From CAYLQA01 sp964385695 (GTDB lineage Bacteria > Desulfobacterota > Desulfobulbia > Desulfobulbales > Desulfurivibrionaceae), in the NCBI GenBank assembly GCA_964385695.1, contig CAYLQA010000004.1:1-64000 (forward strand): a stretch of 64,000 nucleotides of DNA. The letters run 5' to 3'. Positions 9,366 through 18,568 of this stretch are shown piece by piece; positions within the stretch are counted from its first letter, which is position 1, and every line of letters begins with the position of its first letter. The translations under genes and the position numbers were made by a program. The notes beneath the pieces are model-generated. The model was not told where the DNA came from and ran no database searches. It saw only the letters and a list, made by a program, of their open reading frames with translations.

Positions 9366-10841
9366 TTACTTTAATTTTTCAAACGAGATTCGTTGGCGCT
9401 TGGGAAGGGTCACCGTAAAGGTGGTCCCTTCCCCTTCCGCACTGAGCACCGCAATGGTGCCGCGATGGCTTTCGATGATGTTCTTGACAATGGAAAGCCC
9501 CAATCCCGTTCCCCTGTTCTTATCCGTATAAAAGGGCGTGAAGATATTCTGCTGCTTTTCAGCAGACATGCCGCTGCCGCTGTCCGTGACCTCCACAACC
9601 ACCCCGGCGGGCCGACGCTGCCAAGAAGTAATGACACGCAATGTTCCGCCATTGGGCATGGCCTGTACGCCGTTGAGCAGGATATTGAGGCAGGCACGGT
9701 AGATAAGATCCTGATCCACCTCTATCTCCTCCAGGTTATCAGCCAATTTTCTCACCAGCCCCACGTTACGTTTTTCAAATTCCGGCTCCATAAAGGTAAG
9801 CACCTTACTCAAAACCTCATTCACATTCGCACTGGCCAGATTCGGCTCTTGTGGGCGGGCAAAATCGAGAAACTCCCGCACGATGCCATCGAGCCTGCTG
9901 GTCTCTTCTACAATAATATTGGCCAAATGCTCATTGCCGGGTGCTACGGTTTTCAGACGCTTACCCAAGATATCGGCTGTACTGCGCACGATACCCAGGG
10001 GGTTTTTTATCTCGTGGGAGACAGAGGCCACCATCTTACCAAGGGTGGCGAGGCGCTGGCTCTGGTTGAGTTCCTCCTGCAGCTTCCGTCTCTCCTGGGC
10101 ACGCTCCTCAATAATTCGCTCGGCCCGAACTACGATAAAACTGAGCACCGTAAAGAGAGCGCCCATGATCAAGACCGAGATAAGGATAATCGTTCCCTGC
10201 AGCTTGATGATTGCCTTGAGGTCCTCGGAAAGTTCCTGCTCCACCTCGATGACCCCCATGACCATTTCCGGATTCTGGTTAAATGGTTTTTGCTGTCTGA
10301 AGGGAATAAAGGTTCTGAGTTGGGCAAAGATAGGATCCGCCCCGGGAAAGAGGTTGACCAATGAGCCCACAGTCTCTACCACCGAATTACTTTTACCGGA
10401 CAGGGCCTTGTCATACTCCTCATGGCCGACCCCAGTGCGGCCGATCCTCGAGGCTATGGTGCTGTAAGAAACTACGTTTTCTTTGGAGTCGTAAATAGTC
10501 ACGGCTTGGACCCCGATACCATGGGTGGAGTCGCGGACAATGGTATCCAAACGTTTGAACTGTTCTGGATTTCTCAGAGCGATTTTGCCGTAACGTAAAA
10601 CCGTGGGCAGAACAAATTGCTGGAAAACTTGGTGACTGAGGTTTTCCGCAACGACGATGGCGTAAGCCTCGCTTCGCTCAAGCAAGACCTTTTTGGCGTG
10701 GTTGGAGATTATCCAAGAAAGCACCAGGGTGAAAAGCATAAATACGATCAGGCCGCTGTAGGAGAAATATTTCACCAGCCGAAAGGGCTTCATACTGGTG
10801 ACACTTGAATTTCCCGGCCCTATCAAGGTCTTTTCAGTCAT
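9366..10841 (-). CDS. Membrane sensor histidine kinase
   Basis: Two-component sensor. Transmembrane helices lie near residues 22-44 and 217-240, enclosing a periplasmic domain of about 170 residues. A short coiled linker without an obvious HAMP domain leads to HisKA (SVSHEIKNPLG, containing the phospho-accepting His). An HATPase_c domain follows, with NILLNGVQAMPNGG, DSGSGM and GTGLGLSIVKNI. The layout resembles ZraS/AtoS-type kinases. I place the start at the ATG at 10841, which has GGAG seven nt upstream and overlaps the stop of the radical SAM gene by 8 nt. An in-frame GTG start 12 nt upstream is possible. No response regulator is adjacent, so the partner is unknown. Confidence 0.88.
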   Translation of the reverse strand: MTEKTLIGPGNSSVTSMKPFRLVKYFSYSGLIVFMLFTLVLSWIISNHAKKVLLERSEAYAIVVAENLSHQVFQQFVLPTVLRYGKIALRNPEQFKRLDTIVRDSTHGIGVQAVTIYDSKENVVSYSTIASRIGRTGVGHEEYDKALSGKSNSVVETVGSLVNLFPGADPIFAQLRTFIPFRQQKPFNQNPEMVMGVIEVEQELSEDLKAIIKLQGTIILISVLIMGALFTVLSFIVVRAERIIEERAQERRKLQEELNQSQRLATLGKMVASVSHEIKNPLGIVRSTADILGKRLKTVAPGNEHLANIIVEETSRLDGIVREFLDFARPQEPNLASANVNEVLSKVLTFMEPEFEKRNVGLVRKLADNLEEIEVDQDLIYRACLNILLNGVQAMPNGGTLRVITSWQRRPAGVVVEVTDSGSGMSAEKQQNIFTPFYTDKNRGTGLGLSIVKNIIESHRGTIAVLSAEGEGTTFTVTLPKRQRISFEKLK

Positions 10842-12564
10842 CACACACTCCACAGCGCCTGCATTTTGCCGTATCGCATTTGTTTGTCACCTTTGCTGCC
10901 AATCCTTTCTGATACTCGTTCCACAGATACCTGCGATCAATACCATGATCGATAATCTCCCAAGGGAACAACTCATCTTTGCCGCGCCGGCGCAGGGCAT
11001 AATCCTCGGGTTTGAGCCCTTTTTCCTTGAGGCTCTGTTTCCAATTATACCCATCCGTCAGCATCCCGACAAACGCCTCTCCGACTCTTCTATCTCCCCG
11101 GGCCAAGACTGCCTGATAAAATGCCTGTTGCGGCTGATCAACCTGCAAACGGACATTGGCCTGCTTGCTGAGAGCCTTGCGTAAAAACTTCACCTTCTTT
11201 TTCAATTCCGGCATGCTATCCATGCCATGGAACTGAAACGGTGTCCAGGCCTTGGGCACAAAGCTGTTTAAACTTAAAGTGATATTACCCATCTTGCCCT
11301 TGCTCCGGCCCACGGCAAGGGTAGTATTCCAGACCTTTTTCACCAGGGCGACCAACTCCTCAAGATCCGCCATCTCCTCGGTGGGCAGGCCAATCATAAA
11401 ATAGAGTTTAAGATTGAGGATCCCTGCCTTGGCAAGACTCTCCGCGGCAAGCAGCACATCCTGCTCGGTAATATTCTTATTAATCACGCGGCGCAAGCGT
11501 TCGGACCCGCCGTCCGGGGCGATGGCCGCACTTTTGAGATTACTGCGCTGCAATAAATGACACAACTCCTCACTTATCACATCCGCCCTGAGCGAGGAAA
11601 ACGAAAGGGCGCACCCCTCGCGAAGCAGATAATCCGACAACTGTGCCAGGGACTGGCTGTCCGCCATCTCCATGCCCAGCAATCCTATGCGACTGACCTC
11701 GTCCGGGCGCTGATTGATCGCGGCGATGATGCTCTCCGGCGACCAAAGACGCGGGGGGCGATAAACAAAGCCTGCGGCACAGAAACGGCAGCCCCTGCTG
11801 CAACCACGACCCAACTCGGCGAGAAACATGTCGGCAAACTCGGCCTCCGGAGTGAAGAGCTTGGATGAGCCAACCCGTTCGCAACTCGCCAAATGGATAC
11901 GCTGTACCCGCTCCGGCACATCTGCACAGGCAACCATAGTATTGAGCACTCCCCCGTTGCCATACTCCGCGGTATAGAACTTGGGGACATAACAGCCGCT
12001 GAAATTCTGCGCCACTTTGAGGAGCAACTCCTCCCTGCCCTGCTGCTGTAGGACATCGAGCAGGTGCATGACAAGTGGCGCCACCACAGGCTCTGCTTCC
12101 CCCACTATGAACAAATCAATAAAGGGAGCAAGGGGTTCCGGGTTAATAAAGGTTGCCACCCCGCCGCCGATAACAAGAGGCTGGCCTGGGCGCACAACGT
12201 CATCAACACCGCGTTCACTTGCGAGAGGGGAGATATTGCCTTGGGCCAGGAGCCTGACCAAATTGAAGTAATCCTGCTCAAAACTTACAGAGCAAAAGAT
12301 GACTGGAAAATCCTGCAGGGGGCGGTTTGATTCTACCGAAAGGGGACGCCCGGAATCCGGAACAAAAAAACGCTCACAAACAATCTCCGGAATATTATTG
12401 AGCAGGTGGTAGACCAGTTGGAAGCCAAGATTCGACATACCCAGCTGGTAGCGATTTGGAAAGACCAAGGCAACGGGCAGCCGGTTTTTCCACTTTTTGC
12501 GCTGTGTACCTCTCTCCAGTTCCAGGAGATTATGCATGTGGGACTGGGGCTGAGGCATAATCAC
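10834..12564 (-). CDS. Cobalamin-binding domain radical SAM protein
   Basis: 576 residues. An N-terminal B12-binding-like Rossmann region (LPVALVFPNRYQLGMSNLG, then LVIGGGVATFINPEPLAPF and a VGEAE segment) leads into a radical SAM core. The cluster motif is GRGCSRGCRFCAAGF (CxxxCxxC), near residues 245-260. The C terminus carries another cysteine cluster, CDTAKCRRCGVC, probably for an auxiliary metal site. It resembles the uncharacterised B12/radical SAM proteins often called TIGR03960-like, but the reaction is unknown. It sits 74 nt downstream of ftsZ and overlaps the kinase gene, so all three may be co-transcribed. Confidence 0.85.
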   Translation of the reverse strand: MIMPQPQSHMHNLLELERGTQRKKWKNRLPVALVFPNRYQLGMSNLGFQLVYHLLNNIPEIVCERFFVPDSGRPLSVESNRPLQDFPVIFCSVSFEQDYFNLVRLLAQGNISPLASERGVDDVVRPGQPLVIGGGVATFINPEPLAPFIDLFIVGEAEPVVAPLVMHLLDVLQQQGREELLLKVAQNFSGCYVPKFYTAEYGNGGVLNTMVACADVPERVQRIHLASCERVGSSKLFTPEAEFADMFLAELGRGCSRGCRFCAAGFVYRPPRLWSPESIIAAINQRPDEVSRIGLLGMEMADSQSLAQLSDYLLREGCALSFSSLRADVISEELCHLLQRSNLKSAAIAPDGGSERLRRVINKNITEQDVLLAAESLAKAGILNLKLYFMIGLPTEEMADLEELVALVKKVWNTTLAVGRSKGKMGNITLSLNSFVPKAWTPFQFHGMDSMPELKKKVKFLRKALSKQANVRLQVDQPQQAFYQAVLARGDRRVGEAFVGMLTDGYNWKQSLKEKGLKPEDYALRRRGKDELFPWEIIDHGIDRRYLWNEYQKGLAAKVTNKCDTAKCRRCGVCDD

Positions 12565-12638
12565 ACATCACTTTTCAACGACAAGATGATCCGCCTGCAA
12601 GAAAGAGCAGGCAGAAAACCCTGTCGCGGTAGAGCAAA

Positions 12639-13805
12639 TTAGCTTTCGTTTTTCCGTAAAAAGGTCGGCCTGTCGTAATCCTGCTCGTTAAAGAACTGCT
12701 TGGAAAACGGCTTCCTCACGCCATTGGACATGGTGCCAGCCTCGGCAGTCCGAACGCTCGGCTCAAAGGGTAATGTCTGGGCCGTGGTCTCACGTTTGGC
12801 CTGCAGGGGCTGCACCTTGCTCGGCAAATCCTCAAGCTCATCGATTGCGTCACGGATACCGGTGGCGATAACGGTCACCTGCAGCTCGTCACCAAGACTG
12901 TCGTCAAAGATAACACCCAGGATAATATTGGCATCCTCGTGCACCTCTTCATAGATCTTGGTGGTGGCGGAGGTCACCTCGGCCATGGTCAATGAATCCT
13001 GGCGGGCGGAGATATTGACCAAGACGCCCTTGGCGCCGTCGATGGAGATGTCTTGTAAAAGCGGGCTGGCAATGGCCATATTCACCGCCTCCACGGCACG
13101 GTTTTCACCGACACCGCTCCCAGCACCCATGAGAGCGGGGCCCATCTGATTCATAATCGCCTTCACATCGGCAAAGTCGGGGTTGATATAACCGGGGAGG
13201 TTAATCAGATCGGTAATGCCTTTCACGGCCTGGACCAATACGTCATCGGCCATCTTCATACCGTCGATAAAGCGGGTGCCTTTTTGGCTCATGGATATCA
13301 GGCGATCATTGGGGATTGTAATGATCGTATCCACATGTTCTTTTAAACGCTTCCAGCCCTCTTCGGCGTTCTTCATTCGAGCTCGGCCTTCAAAGGCAAA
13401 GGGCTTGGTCACAACACCCACTGTCAGGGCGCCCAACTCTTTGGCCACCTTTGCCACCACCGGCGCACTACCGGTTCCGGTGCCGCCGCCAAGTCCTGCG
13501 GTGACAAAGACCATGTCACAATCCTTGAGCAGTTCACGAATCTCATCAATGCTCTCCTCGGCAGCCTCCTGCCCCTTTTCCGGGTTGGCTCCGGCTCCGA
13601 GGCCTTTGGCCGCAGTAGGCCCCATCTGCAAACGGATATCGGCCTTGGACTGATCAAGCGCCTGCACATCGGTATTGCCGGCGATGAACTCCACACCGAG
13701 GATGCTGTTTTCCACCATGGTATTGACCGCATTACCACCGCCGCCGCCAACGCCAAAGACCTTGATCCGTGCTCGCGATTCGCTTTCCGCCAATTTGAAA
13801 GACAT
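12639..13805 (-). CDS. ftsZ: FtsZ, tubulin-like division GTPase
   Basis: Forms the cytokinetic ring. 388 residues. The glycine-rich VGGGGGNAVNTM and the tubulin signature GGGTGTGSAPVVA (near residues 104-116) bind GTP. The T7 loop (NPDFADVKAIM) that completes the neighbouring subunit's active site is present. A variable linker follows. The conserved C-terminal peptide DRPTFLRKNES would contact FtsA. It is the last gene of the dcw cluster, 216 nt beyond ftsA. In that gap an 18-nt palindrome (TACCGC-ATAATC-GCGGTA, 13875-13892) lies in the presumed leader, so a separate ftsZ promoter is likely. Confidence 0.98.
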   Translation of the reverse strand: MSFKLAESESRARIKVFGVGGGGGNAVNTMVENSILGVEFIAGNTDVQALDQSKADIRLQMGPTAAKGLGAGANPEKGQEAAEESIDEIRELLKDCDMVFVTAGLGGGTGTGSAPVVAKVAKELGALTVGVVTKPFAFEGRARMKNAEEGWKRLKEHVDTIITIPNDRLISMSQKGTRFIDGMKMADDVLVQAVKGITDLINLPGYINPDFADVKAIMNQMGPALMGAGSGVGENRAVEAVNMAIASPLLQDISIDGAKGVLVNISARQDSLTMAEVTSATTKIYEEVHEDANIILGVIFDDSLGDELQVTVIATGIRDAIDELEDLPSKVQPLQAKRETTAQTLPFEPSVRTAEAGTMSNGVRKPFSKQFFNEQDYDRPTFLRKNES

Positions 13806-14021
13806 AATCTATTCCCCTTTATCAATCCCCGTCCGGGTACATCCCGAACGTTCTTAAGTACTATTTCAACTCTCTACCGCATAATCGCGGTAAATATTAT
13901 CATCAACATTGCGACTTTTGAGATGTGCCCCAGATGTGTGCAAGCAGGATGTCGAACAATACATTAGTATGTGAGACAACCTGATCGTGCACAGGTGGGG
14001 TGCAGCTCTAAAGTCTCCTCA

Positions 14022-15254
14022 TCAAATCATGTTTTTAAACCAGTCCTTCATCCGCCCGGCAACCCGACCGAAAATGCCTCCCCCCTGCTGCCGAAATGCA
14101 GCGCCGGGGCCATTTTTCATGCCGAAGACCACCAGACCCACACCGGTGGCCCACTGCGGGGTACTGACCACATCAACCACCCCGCCGATATCCTCGGGAT
14201 TGCCGATACGTACCGGCAGATCAAAAATCTGCTCGGCCAGATCCACCATGTTTTCCAGGATCGAGGTTCCACCGGTCATGACGATGCCCGCATTGACCAT
14301 CTCCTTATAGTTGGAGTCAACCATCTCCTGGTTGATCAAGGTCAGCATCTCTTCTACCCGTGGCTCCAGTATCTCTCCCATGACACGGCGGGAAAGCTTT
14401 CTTGATTTTCTGCCGCCCACACTGGGCACCTCAATGACCTGGTCCTTGTCGATCATGGAGGCCATGGAACAACCAAATTCCTCTTTCAACCGTTCCGCCT
14501 CTTTGATGGGCGTACGCAGACCGATGGATAGATCGTTGGTCAGGTTGTGGCCGCCAAGCCCCAGGACAAAGGTGTGCTTGATGGTCCCGTCGGCAAAAAC
14601 AGCCAGGTCCGAGGTGCCGCCGCCGATATCCAGCAGACCGACCCCAAGCTCCATCTCTTCTCTGGTCAACACTGCCTCGGCCGAGCCCAAGGGCTCCAGC
14701 ACAACGTCGTCAACCTCCAGGCCTGCCCGGTTACAGCATTTCACGATGTTATGCACTGCCGTGACTGAACCGGTGACAATATGCACATCCGCTTCAAGAC
14801 GGACACCGGTCATGCCGATTGGGTCCTGAATCTCGGTCTGCCCATCCACCACAAACTCCTGGGGCAGCACATGGATAACCTCTTCATCCGGCGGGATAGG
14901 CACTGCCCGTGCAGCATCCACAACCCGGTCAATATCATCCTGACGAATTTCATTATGTTTTATGGCGATAAGCCCGTGGCTGTTAAAGCCCTTGATATGG
15001 CTGCCGGCGATTCCCACATAGACGGAACCGATCTCACACCCCGCCATGCGCTCCGCCTCGGCAATGGCCTCTCTGATGGAATGAACGGTGCTCTCGATAT
15101 TGACCACCACACCCCGGCGAAGCCCGACAGACGGATGCCTGCCGATGCCGATTATATCAACCCGGTTGTCATGGACCTCACCGACCACCGCACATATCTT
15201 AGTGGTGCCGATATCCAGCCCAACTACCAGTTCGCCTCGTTCATCATGCGCCAT
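14022..15254 (-). CDS. ftsA: FtsA, actin-like division protein
   Basis: Tethers FtsZ to the membrane and recruits later division proteins. 410 residues with the actin-fold phosphate-1 motif VGLDIGTTKICAVVGE at residues 11-26, phosphate-2 LLDIGGGTSDLAVF near 205, and the adenosine motif GIVMTGGTSIL near 325. The protein ends in a short amphipathic helix (VAGRMKDWFKNMI) typical of the FtsA membrane anchor. It lies 46 nt downstream of ftsQ in the standard order ftsQ-ftsA-ftsZ. Confidence 0.97.
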   Translation of the reverse strand: MAHDERGELVVGLDIGTTKICAVVGEVHDNRVDIIGIGRHPSVGLRRGVVVNIESTVHSIREAIAEAERMAGCEIGSVYVGIAGSHIKGFNSHGLIAIKHNEIRQDDIDRVVDAARAVPIPPDEEVIHVLPQEFVVDGQTEIQDPIGMTGVRLEADVHIVTGSVTAVHNIVKCCNRAGLEVDDVVLEPLGSAEAVLTREEMELGVGLLDIGGGTSDLAVFADGTIKHTFVLGLGGHNLTNDLSIGLRTPIKEAERLKEEFGCSMASMIDKDQVIEVPSVGGRKSRKLSRRVMGEILEPRVEEMLTLINQEMVDSNYKEMVNAGIVMTGGTSILENMVDLAEQIFDLPVRIGNPEDIGGVVDVVSTPQWATGVGLVVFGMKNGPGAAFRQQGGGIFGRVAGRMKDWFKNMI

Positions 15255-15300
15255 TTCTTCACCTTTTTTGCCGTTTTATGTTCCAGTCCCCCATGTGGGA

Positions 15301-16131
15301 TCATCCGGAACCGGCGAAACCTACCAAAACCTTATCCCGCCCGTAGTCCATTTTGATATAGGCGGTTTTTGAAAACTCTTTACTCTTGTATAACCTGTAT
15401 AAAACCTTGGCCAGCCGGTAATATTTTGTCCTGATCCGCCCTTGCCCGAGGGTGATAGGAAAGGGACGATTGACTAAATACATGGTAATCCGCCCCTCCT
15501 CACCCAGGTGTATCTCGGAAATGTTCTGCTTGGGCAGGATCGAGCTTCCTCGCTTGGCGTACTTGATAAAACGTAACGCCTCTCCCAGGGTCGAGCCCTT
15601 TACCCGTTTCGGCCAGTTATTCTCATTCAAGCCGGTTAAGATTGGATAATCCATATCCTCAGGGGGCAACACTTTGGCAAAGGCGACCCCGTGTCTGTCC
15701 ATGTAATACATACCGTCTTTGAGATTCACAATGACCAGCGGCAGCCGCTCCTTGACCGTGATAATCAAATCGTTGGGCCAGTTTCTCGTTAACCTGGCAC
15801 TCTCAACCCACTCGTGGCTCTCGATGTTTTTCCGGGCCACATTGACGTCTAAGGCCAGCAGGTTGGTGTGGATATCAACACCGCTCAGCTCCAGGATCAT
15901 ATTTTTTGTCGTCCGGCGGCAGCCTTGGATGTTGGTGGCTGTAATCTGGAAAAAGTCCGAGCGGCTCATGCCTTTATATGCCACCAGGCAGCCAAGCCCG
16001 ATCCCGGTTGCCAGCAGGGTAAAGCCCAGACCAAGGATGACCATTTTCTTTTTCATCCCCAGCCCGCCCTTCTTCTGTTGGGCTCTCGTGCCGTAACGCT
16101 GCTGTATGACCTTACGTTTATTTGCCACCAA
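15301..16131 (-). CDS. ftsQ: FtsQ/DivIB division protein
   Basis: Bitopic division protein of about 276 residues. A basic cytoplasmic N terminus precedes a transmembrane helix near residues 29-50 (MVILGLGFTLLATGIGLGCL). A POTRA domain follows (FFQITATNIQGCRRTTKNM), then the FtsQ beta domain with ESARLTRNWPNDLIITVKER. It recruits FtsL/FtsB and regulates the septal synthase. The start is uncertain: the first codons are TTG then GTG, and an in-frame ATG lies 25 codons later at MKKKMVIL. Neighbours are murB upstream and ftsA downstream, with no ddl gene between. Confidence 0.9.
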   Translation of the reverse strand: MVANKRKVIQQRYGTRAQQKKGGLGMKKKMVILGLGFTLLATGIGLGCLVAYKGMSRSDFFQITATNIQGCRRTTKNMILELSGVDIHTNLLALDVNVARKNIESHEWVESARLTRNWPNDLIITVKERLPLVIVNLKDGMYYMDRHGVAFAKVLPPEDMDYPILTGLNENNWPKRVKGSTLGEALRFIKYAKRGSSILPKQNISEIHLGEEGRITMYLVNRPFPITLGQGRIRTKYYRLAKVLYRLYKSKEFSKTAYIKMDYGRDKVLVGFAGSG

Positions 16132-16144
16132 TCCGTCTCGTATC

Positions 16145-17176
16145 CTACGCAGCCTCTTTGGAGATTATATGAACCTCCGGCTTTAACATTATTCCGCTTC
16201 TTCGAACCACCTCAGCCTGGACATGCTCCATCAGATCAAAAAAGTCCTGGGCCAAGGCATCGCCGGTGTTGACGAAAAAATTCGCATGTTTTTCAGAGAC
16301 CCGGGCGCCACCTATCTCAAAACCTTTGAGGCCCGCATCTTCAATTAATTTGCCCGCCGCAGGTCCGCCTTGGGGGTTTTTAAAAAACGAGCCGGCATTG
16401 GCCAGCCCCTGGGGCTGCTTCTCTTTTCTTTGCCGTAAGAATTCGCTGACCTTGGCGTCAATCTCCGCACGCTTGCCAAGGGGCAAAATAAAATCCGCTG
16501 CCACGACAATGGTGCCTTCTTCTTCCAGACTGCGATAGACAAAACGCAGCTCATTACGTTTCTTTATCTCCAGGCTGCCGTTTGTATTTAAAAAGGTGCA
16601 GGTTGAAATAAAATCAGACATCTCACTGCCCCAGGCCCCGGCGTTCATCATCACTGCCCCGCCCACTGAGCCCGGAATCCCGGCAACAAACTCCAGCCCG
16701 GTTCCCTGATACTCACTGCACCAGTTGACCAGCCCCATCAAGCTACACCCGGCCTCGGCCCGGACAGAGACAAAACCTTCTTCCGCCTCAAGCCGACTCA
16801 AGTCGGAAAACCTAGCACCCAGGACAATGATCACTCCAGGAAATCCTTCGTCGGACACCAGGATATTGCTCCCCTTGCCGATCACCCGCCAGTCGACCTC
16901 GAACATCTCCAGCAGGTGCATGAGGCTGCGCAGTTCTTCCATACCGGCAGGCAATGCCACGGCAGCACCCGGACCGCCCACCCGCAGGGTCGACCACTTG
17001 GACATGGGGCTTTTTACATGAAGCTCCCCTGGCCAGAGCTTTGCCAATTTTTCAACCCACTGCGTATTCATTGTCTTGCTTGTGTGCGTCCCCGGCGCCG
17101 TTTCTGCTCCATGGCGCCAAAAGCGCCCCCCCGGAAGTCGAACTACTGTTCCCCCTTTCCAATCAGGCTGCAGCAT
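16145..17176 (-). CDS. murB: MurB, UDP-N-acetylenolpyruvoylglucosamine reductase
   Basis: NADPH- and FAD-dependent reduction of UDP-GlcNAc-enolpyruvate to UDP-MurNAc. The FAD-binding region STLRVGGPGAAVALP, the loop VIGKGSNILVSDEGFPGVII, and GIPGSVGGAVMMNAGAWG (with the conserved Tyr/Arg/Ser region beyond) are present. NAGSFFKNP carries the catalytic serine, and a terminal glutamate lies in PEVHII. I chose the ATG at 17176 because GGAG stands 8 nt before it; it overlaps the murC stop by 14 nt. A shorter start at 17071 would begin at MNTQWVEKL, where family homology seems to start, but it has no clear ribosome site. Confidence 0.93.
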   Translation of the reverse strand: MLQPDWKGGTVVRLPGGRFWRHGAETAPGTHTSKTMNTQWVEKLAKLWPGELHVKSPMSKWSTLRVGGPGAAVALPAGMEELRSLMHLLEMFEVDWRVIGKGSNILVSDEGFPGVIIVLGARFSDLSRLEAEEGFVSVRAEAGCSLMGLVNWCSEYQGTGLEFVAGIPGSVGGAVMMNAGAWGSEMSDFISTCTFLNTNGSLEIKKRNELRFVYRSLEEEGTIVVAADFILPLGKRAEIDAKVSEFLRQRKEKQPQGLANAGSFFKNPQGGPAAGKLIEDAGLKGFEIGGARVSEKHANFFVNTGDALAQDFFDLMEHVQAEVVRRSGIMLKPEVHIISKEAA

Positions 17177-18554
17177 CCTTTTTCTCCATTTTTTTGAGTA
17201 ACTGTTCACCTGCCTGGTAAATATTCCCAGCACCCAGGGTCACTACCACATCACCTGGTTGCAACATGGAACGAACAGCTTGCGGCAGCATGGGAATCTC
17301 GGGGACAAAATGCGTATTCTTCTGCCCGTGCTGCTTGATGCCGGCCAGCAGTGACTCTCCGCTGACACCGTCGATGGGGCTTTCACAGGCGGCATAGATC
17401 TCTGTGAGCAGTAAAACATCCGCCTCATGAAAAGCCGTGCAAAACTCTGTAAACAACCCGGCCGTCCGGGTATAGCGGTGGGGTTGAAACATCACCACCA
17501 GGCGCCGTTTGGGCCATGCTGCACGCAGGGCGCTCAATGTTGCGCGAATCTCTGTGGGGTGATGCCCGTAATCATCAATTACGGTAACGCCGTGGCACTC
17601 GCCCTTAATCTGCAAGCGACGTTGCACACCCGTGAAGCTTGCCATGGCCTTGACAATAGTGGCAAACGGGATGTCGAGCTCCATGGCCACAGCTATGGCT
17701 GCCAAGGCATTTGAGACATTATGCTGCCCCGGCATCTGCAGACTGATCGCACCGAGCACCTTACGCCCCTGGCACACCTCAAAGGTGGTCCGCATGCCCT
17801 TGGTGGTCATGGCCCGAGCATGAATATCCGCCTGACTGGTCATACCGTAAGTGATGGTCCTCTTCTTGATAAGCGGCAGCAACTCGGCGATATTTGGATC
17901 ATCAAGACAGAGCACCGCAGCTCCGTAAAATGGAATCTTTTCGATAAATTCAAGAAATATCTGCTTGATCTCATCCAGGCCGCTGTAATGGTCAAGATGC
18001 TCCAGATCGATATTGGTCACAACCTCCAGGACCGGCGACAGTCGCAGGAAAGAACCATCCGACTCATCCGCCTCTGCCACCAAAAATTCACCGGTACCCA
18101 GTTTGGCATTTGTACCAAGACTGTTCACCTTGCCGCCGATGACCACGGTGGGGTCAAGCCCCGCCTCGGCCAATAACCAGCCGACAATTGAGGTGGTGGA
18201 TGTTTTGCCATGGCTTCCGGCCACGGCGATACCGTATTTTTTAAGACGCATGAGTTCGGCCAGCATCTCCGCCCGCTGAACCACCGGTATATGCTGTTCC
18301 TTGGCCGCAATGACTTCAGGATTATCACTTTGCACAGCCGAAGAGGTAACCACCACATCAGCGCCCTCTATCCAGGCGCCGTCATGGCCGGCAAAAACGT
18401 CTCCGCCCAGTTCGGTCAGCCTCTTGGTGATATCACTTTCCCTCAAATCCGAGCCGCTCACCTTGTAGCCAAGGTTTAAAAGCAGCTCGGCTATGCCGCT
18501 CATACCGATGCCGCCGATGCCTACAAAGTGGATATGCTGTGTCTTCTTATACAT
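17163..18554 (-). CDS. murC: MurC, UDP-N-acetylmuramate--L-alanine ligase
   Basis: ATP-dependent addition of L-Ala to UDP-MurNAc, the first Mur ligase step. 463 residues. The N-terminal UDP site HFVGIGGIGMSGIAEL lies at residues 9-24, the ATP P-loop GSHGKTSTTS near 113, AEADESDGSFL near 160, and the C-terminal DDYGHHPTEI near 330. These are the signature positions of MurC and separate it from MurD, MurE and MurF. It overlaps murB and lies 14 nt after murG. Confidence 0.97.
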   Translation of the reverse strand: MYKKTQHIHFVGIGGIGMSGIAELLLNLGYKVSGSDLRESDITKRLTELGGDVFAGHDGAWIEGADVVVTSSAVQSDNPEVIAAKEQHIPVVQRAEMLAELMRLKKYGIAVAGSHGKTSTTSIVGWLLAEAGLDPTVVIGGKVNSLGTNAKLGTGEFLVAEADESDGSFLRLSPVLEVVTNIDLEHLDHYSGLDEIKQIFLEFIEKIPFYGAAVLCLDDPNIAELLPLIKKRTITYGMTSQADIHARAMTTKGMRTTFEVCQGRKVLGAISLQMPGQHNVSNALAAIAVAMELDIPFATIVKAMASFTGVQRRLQIKGECHGVTVIDDYGHHPTEIRATLSALRAAWPKRRLVVMFQPHRYTRTAGLFTEFCTAFHEADVLLLTEIYAACESPIDGVSGESLLAGIKQHGQKNTHFVPEIPMLPQAVRSMLQPGDVVVTLGAGNIYQAGEQLLKKMEKKDAAA

Positions 18555-18568
18555 TTATCTATTCACCA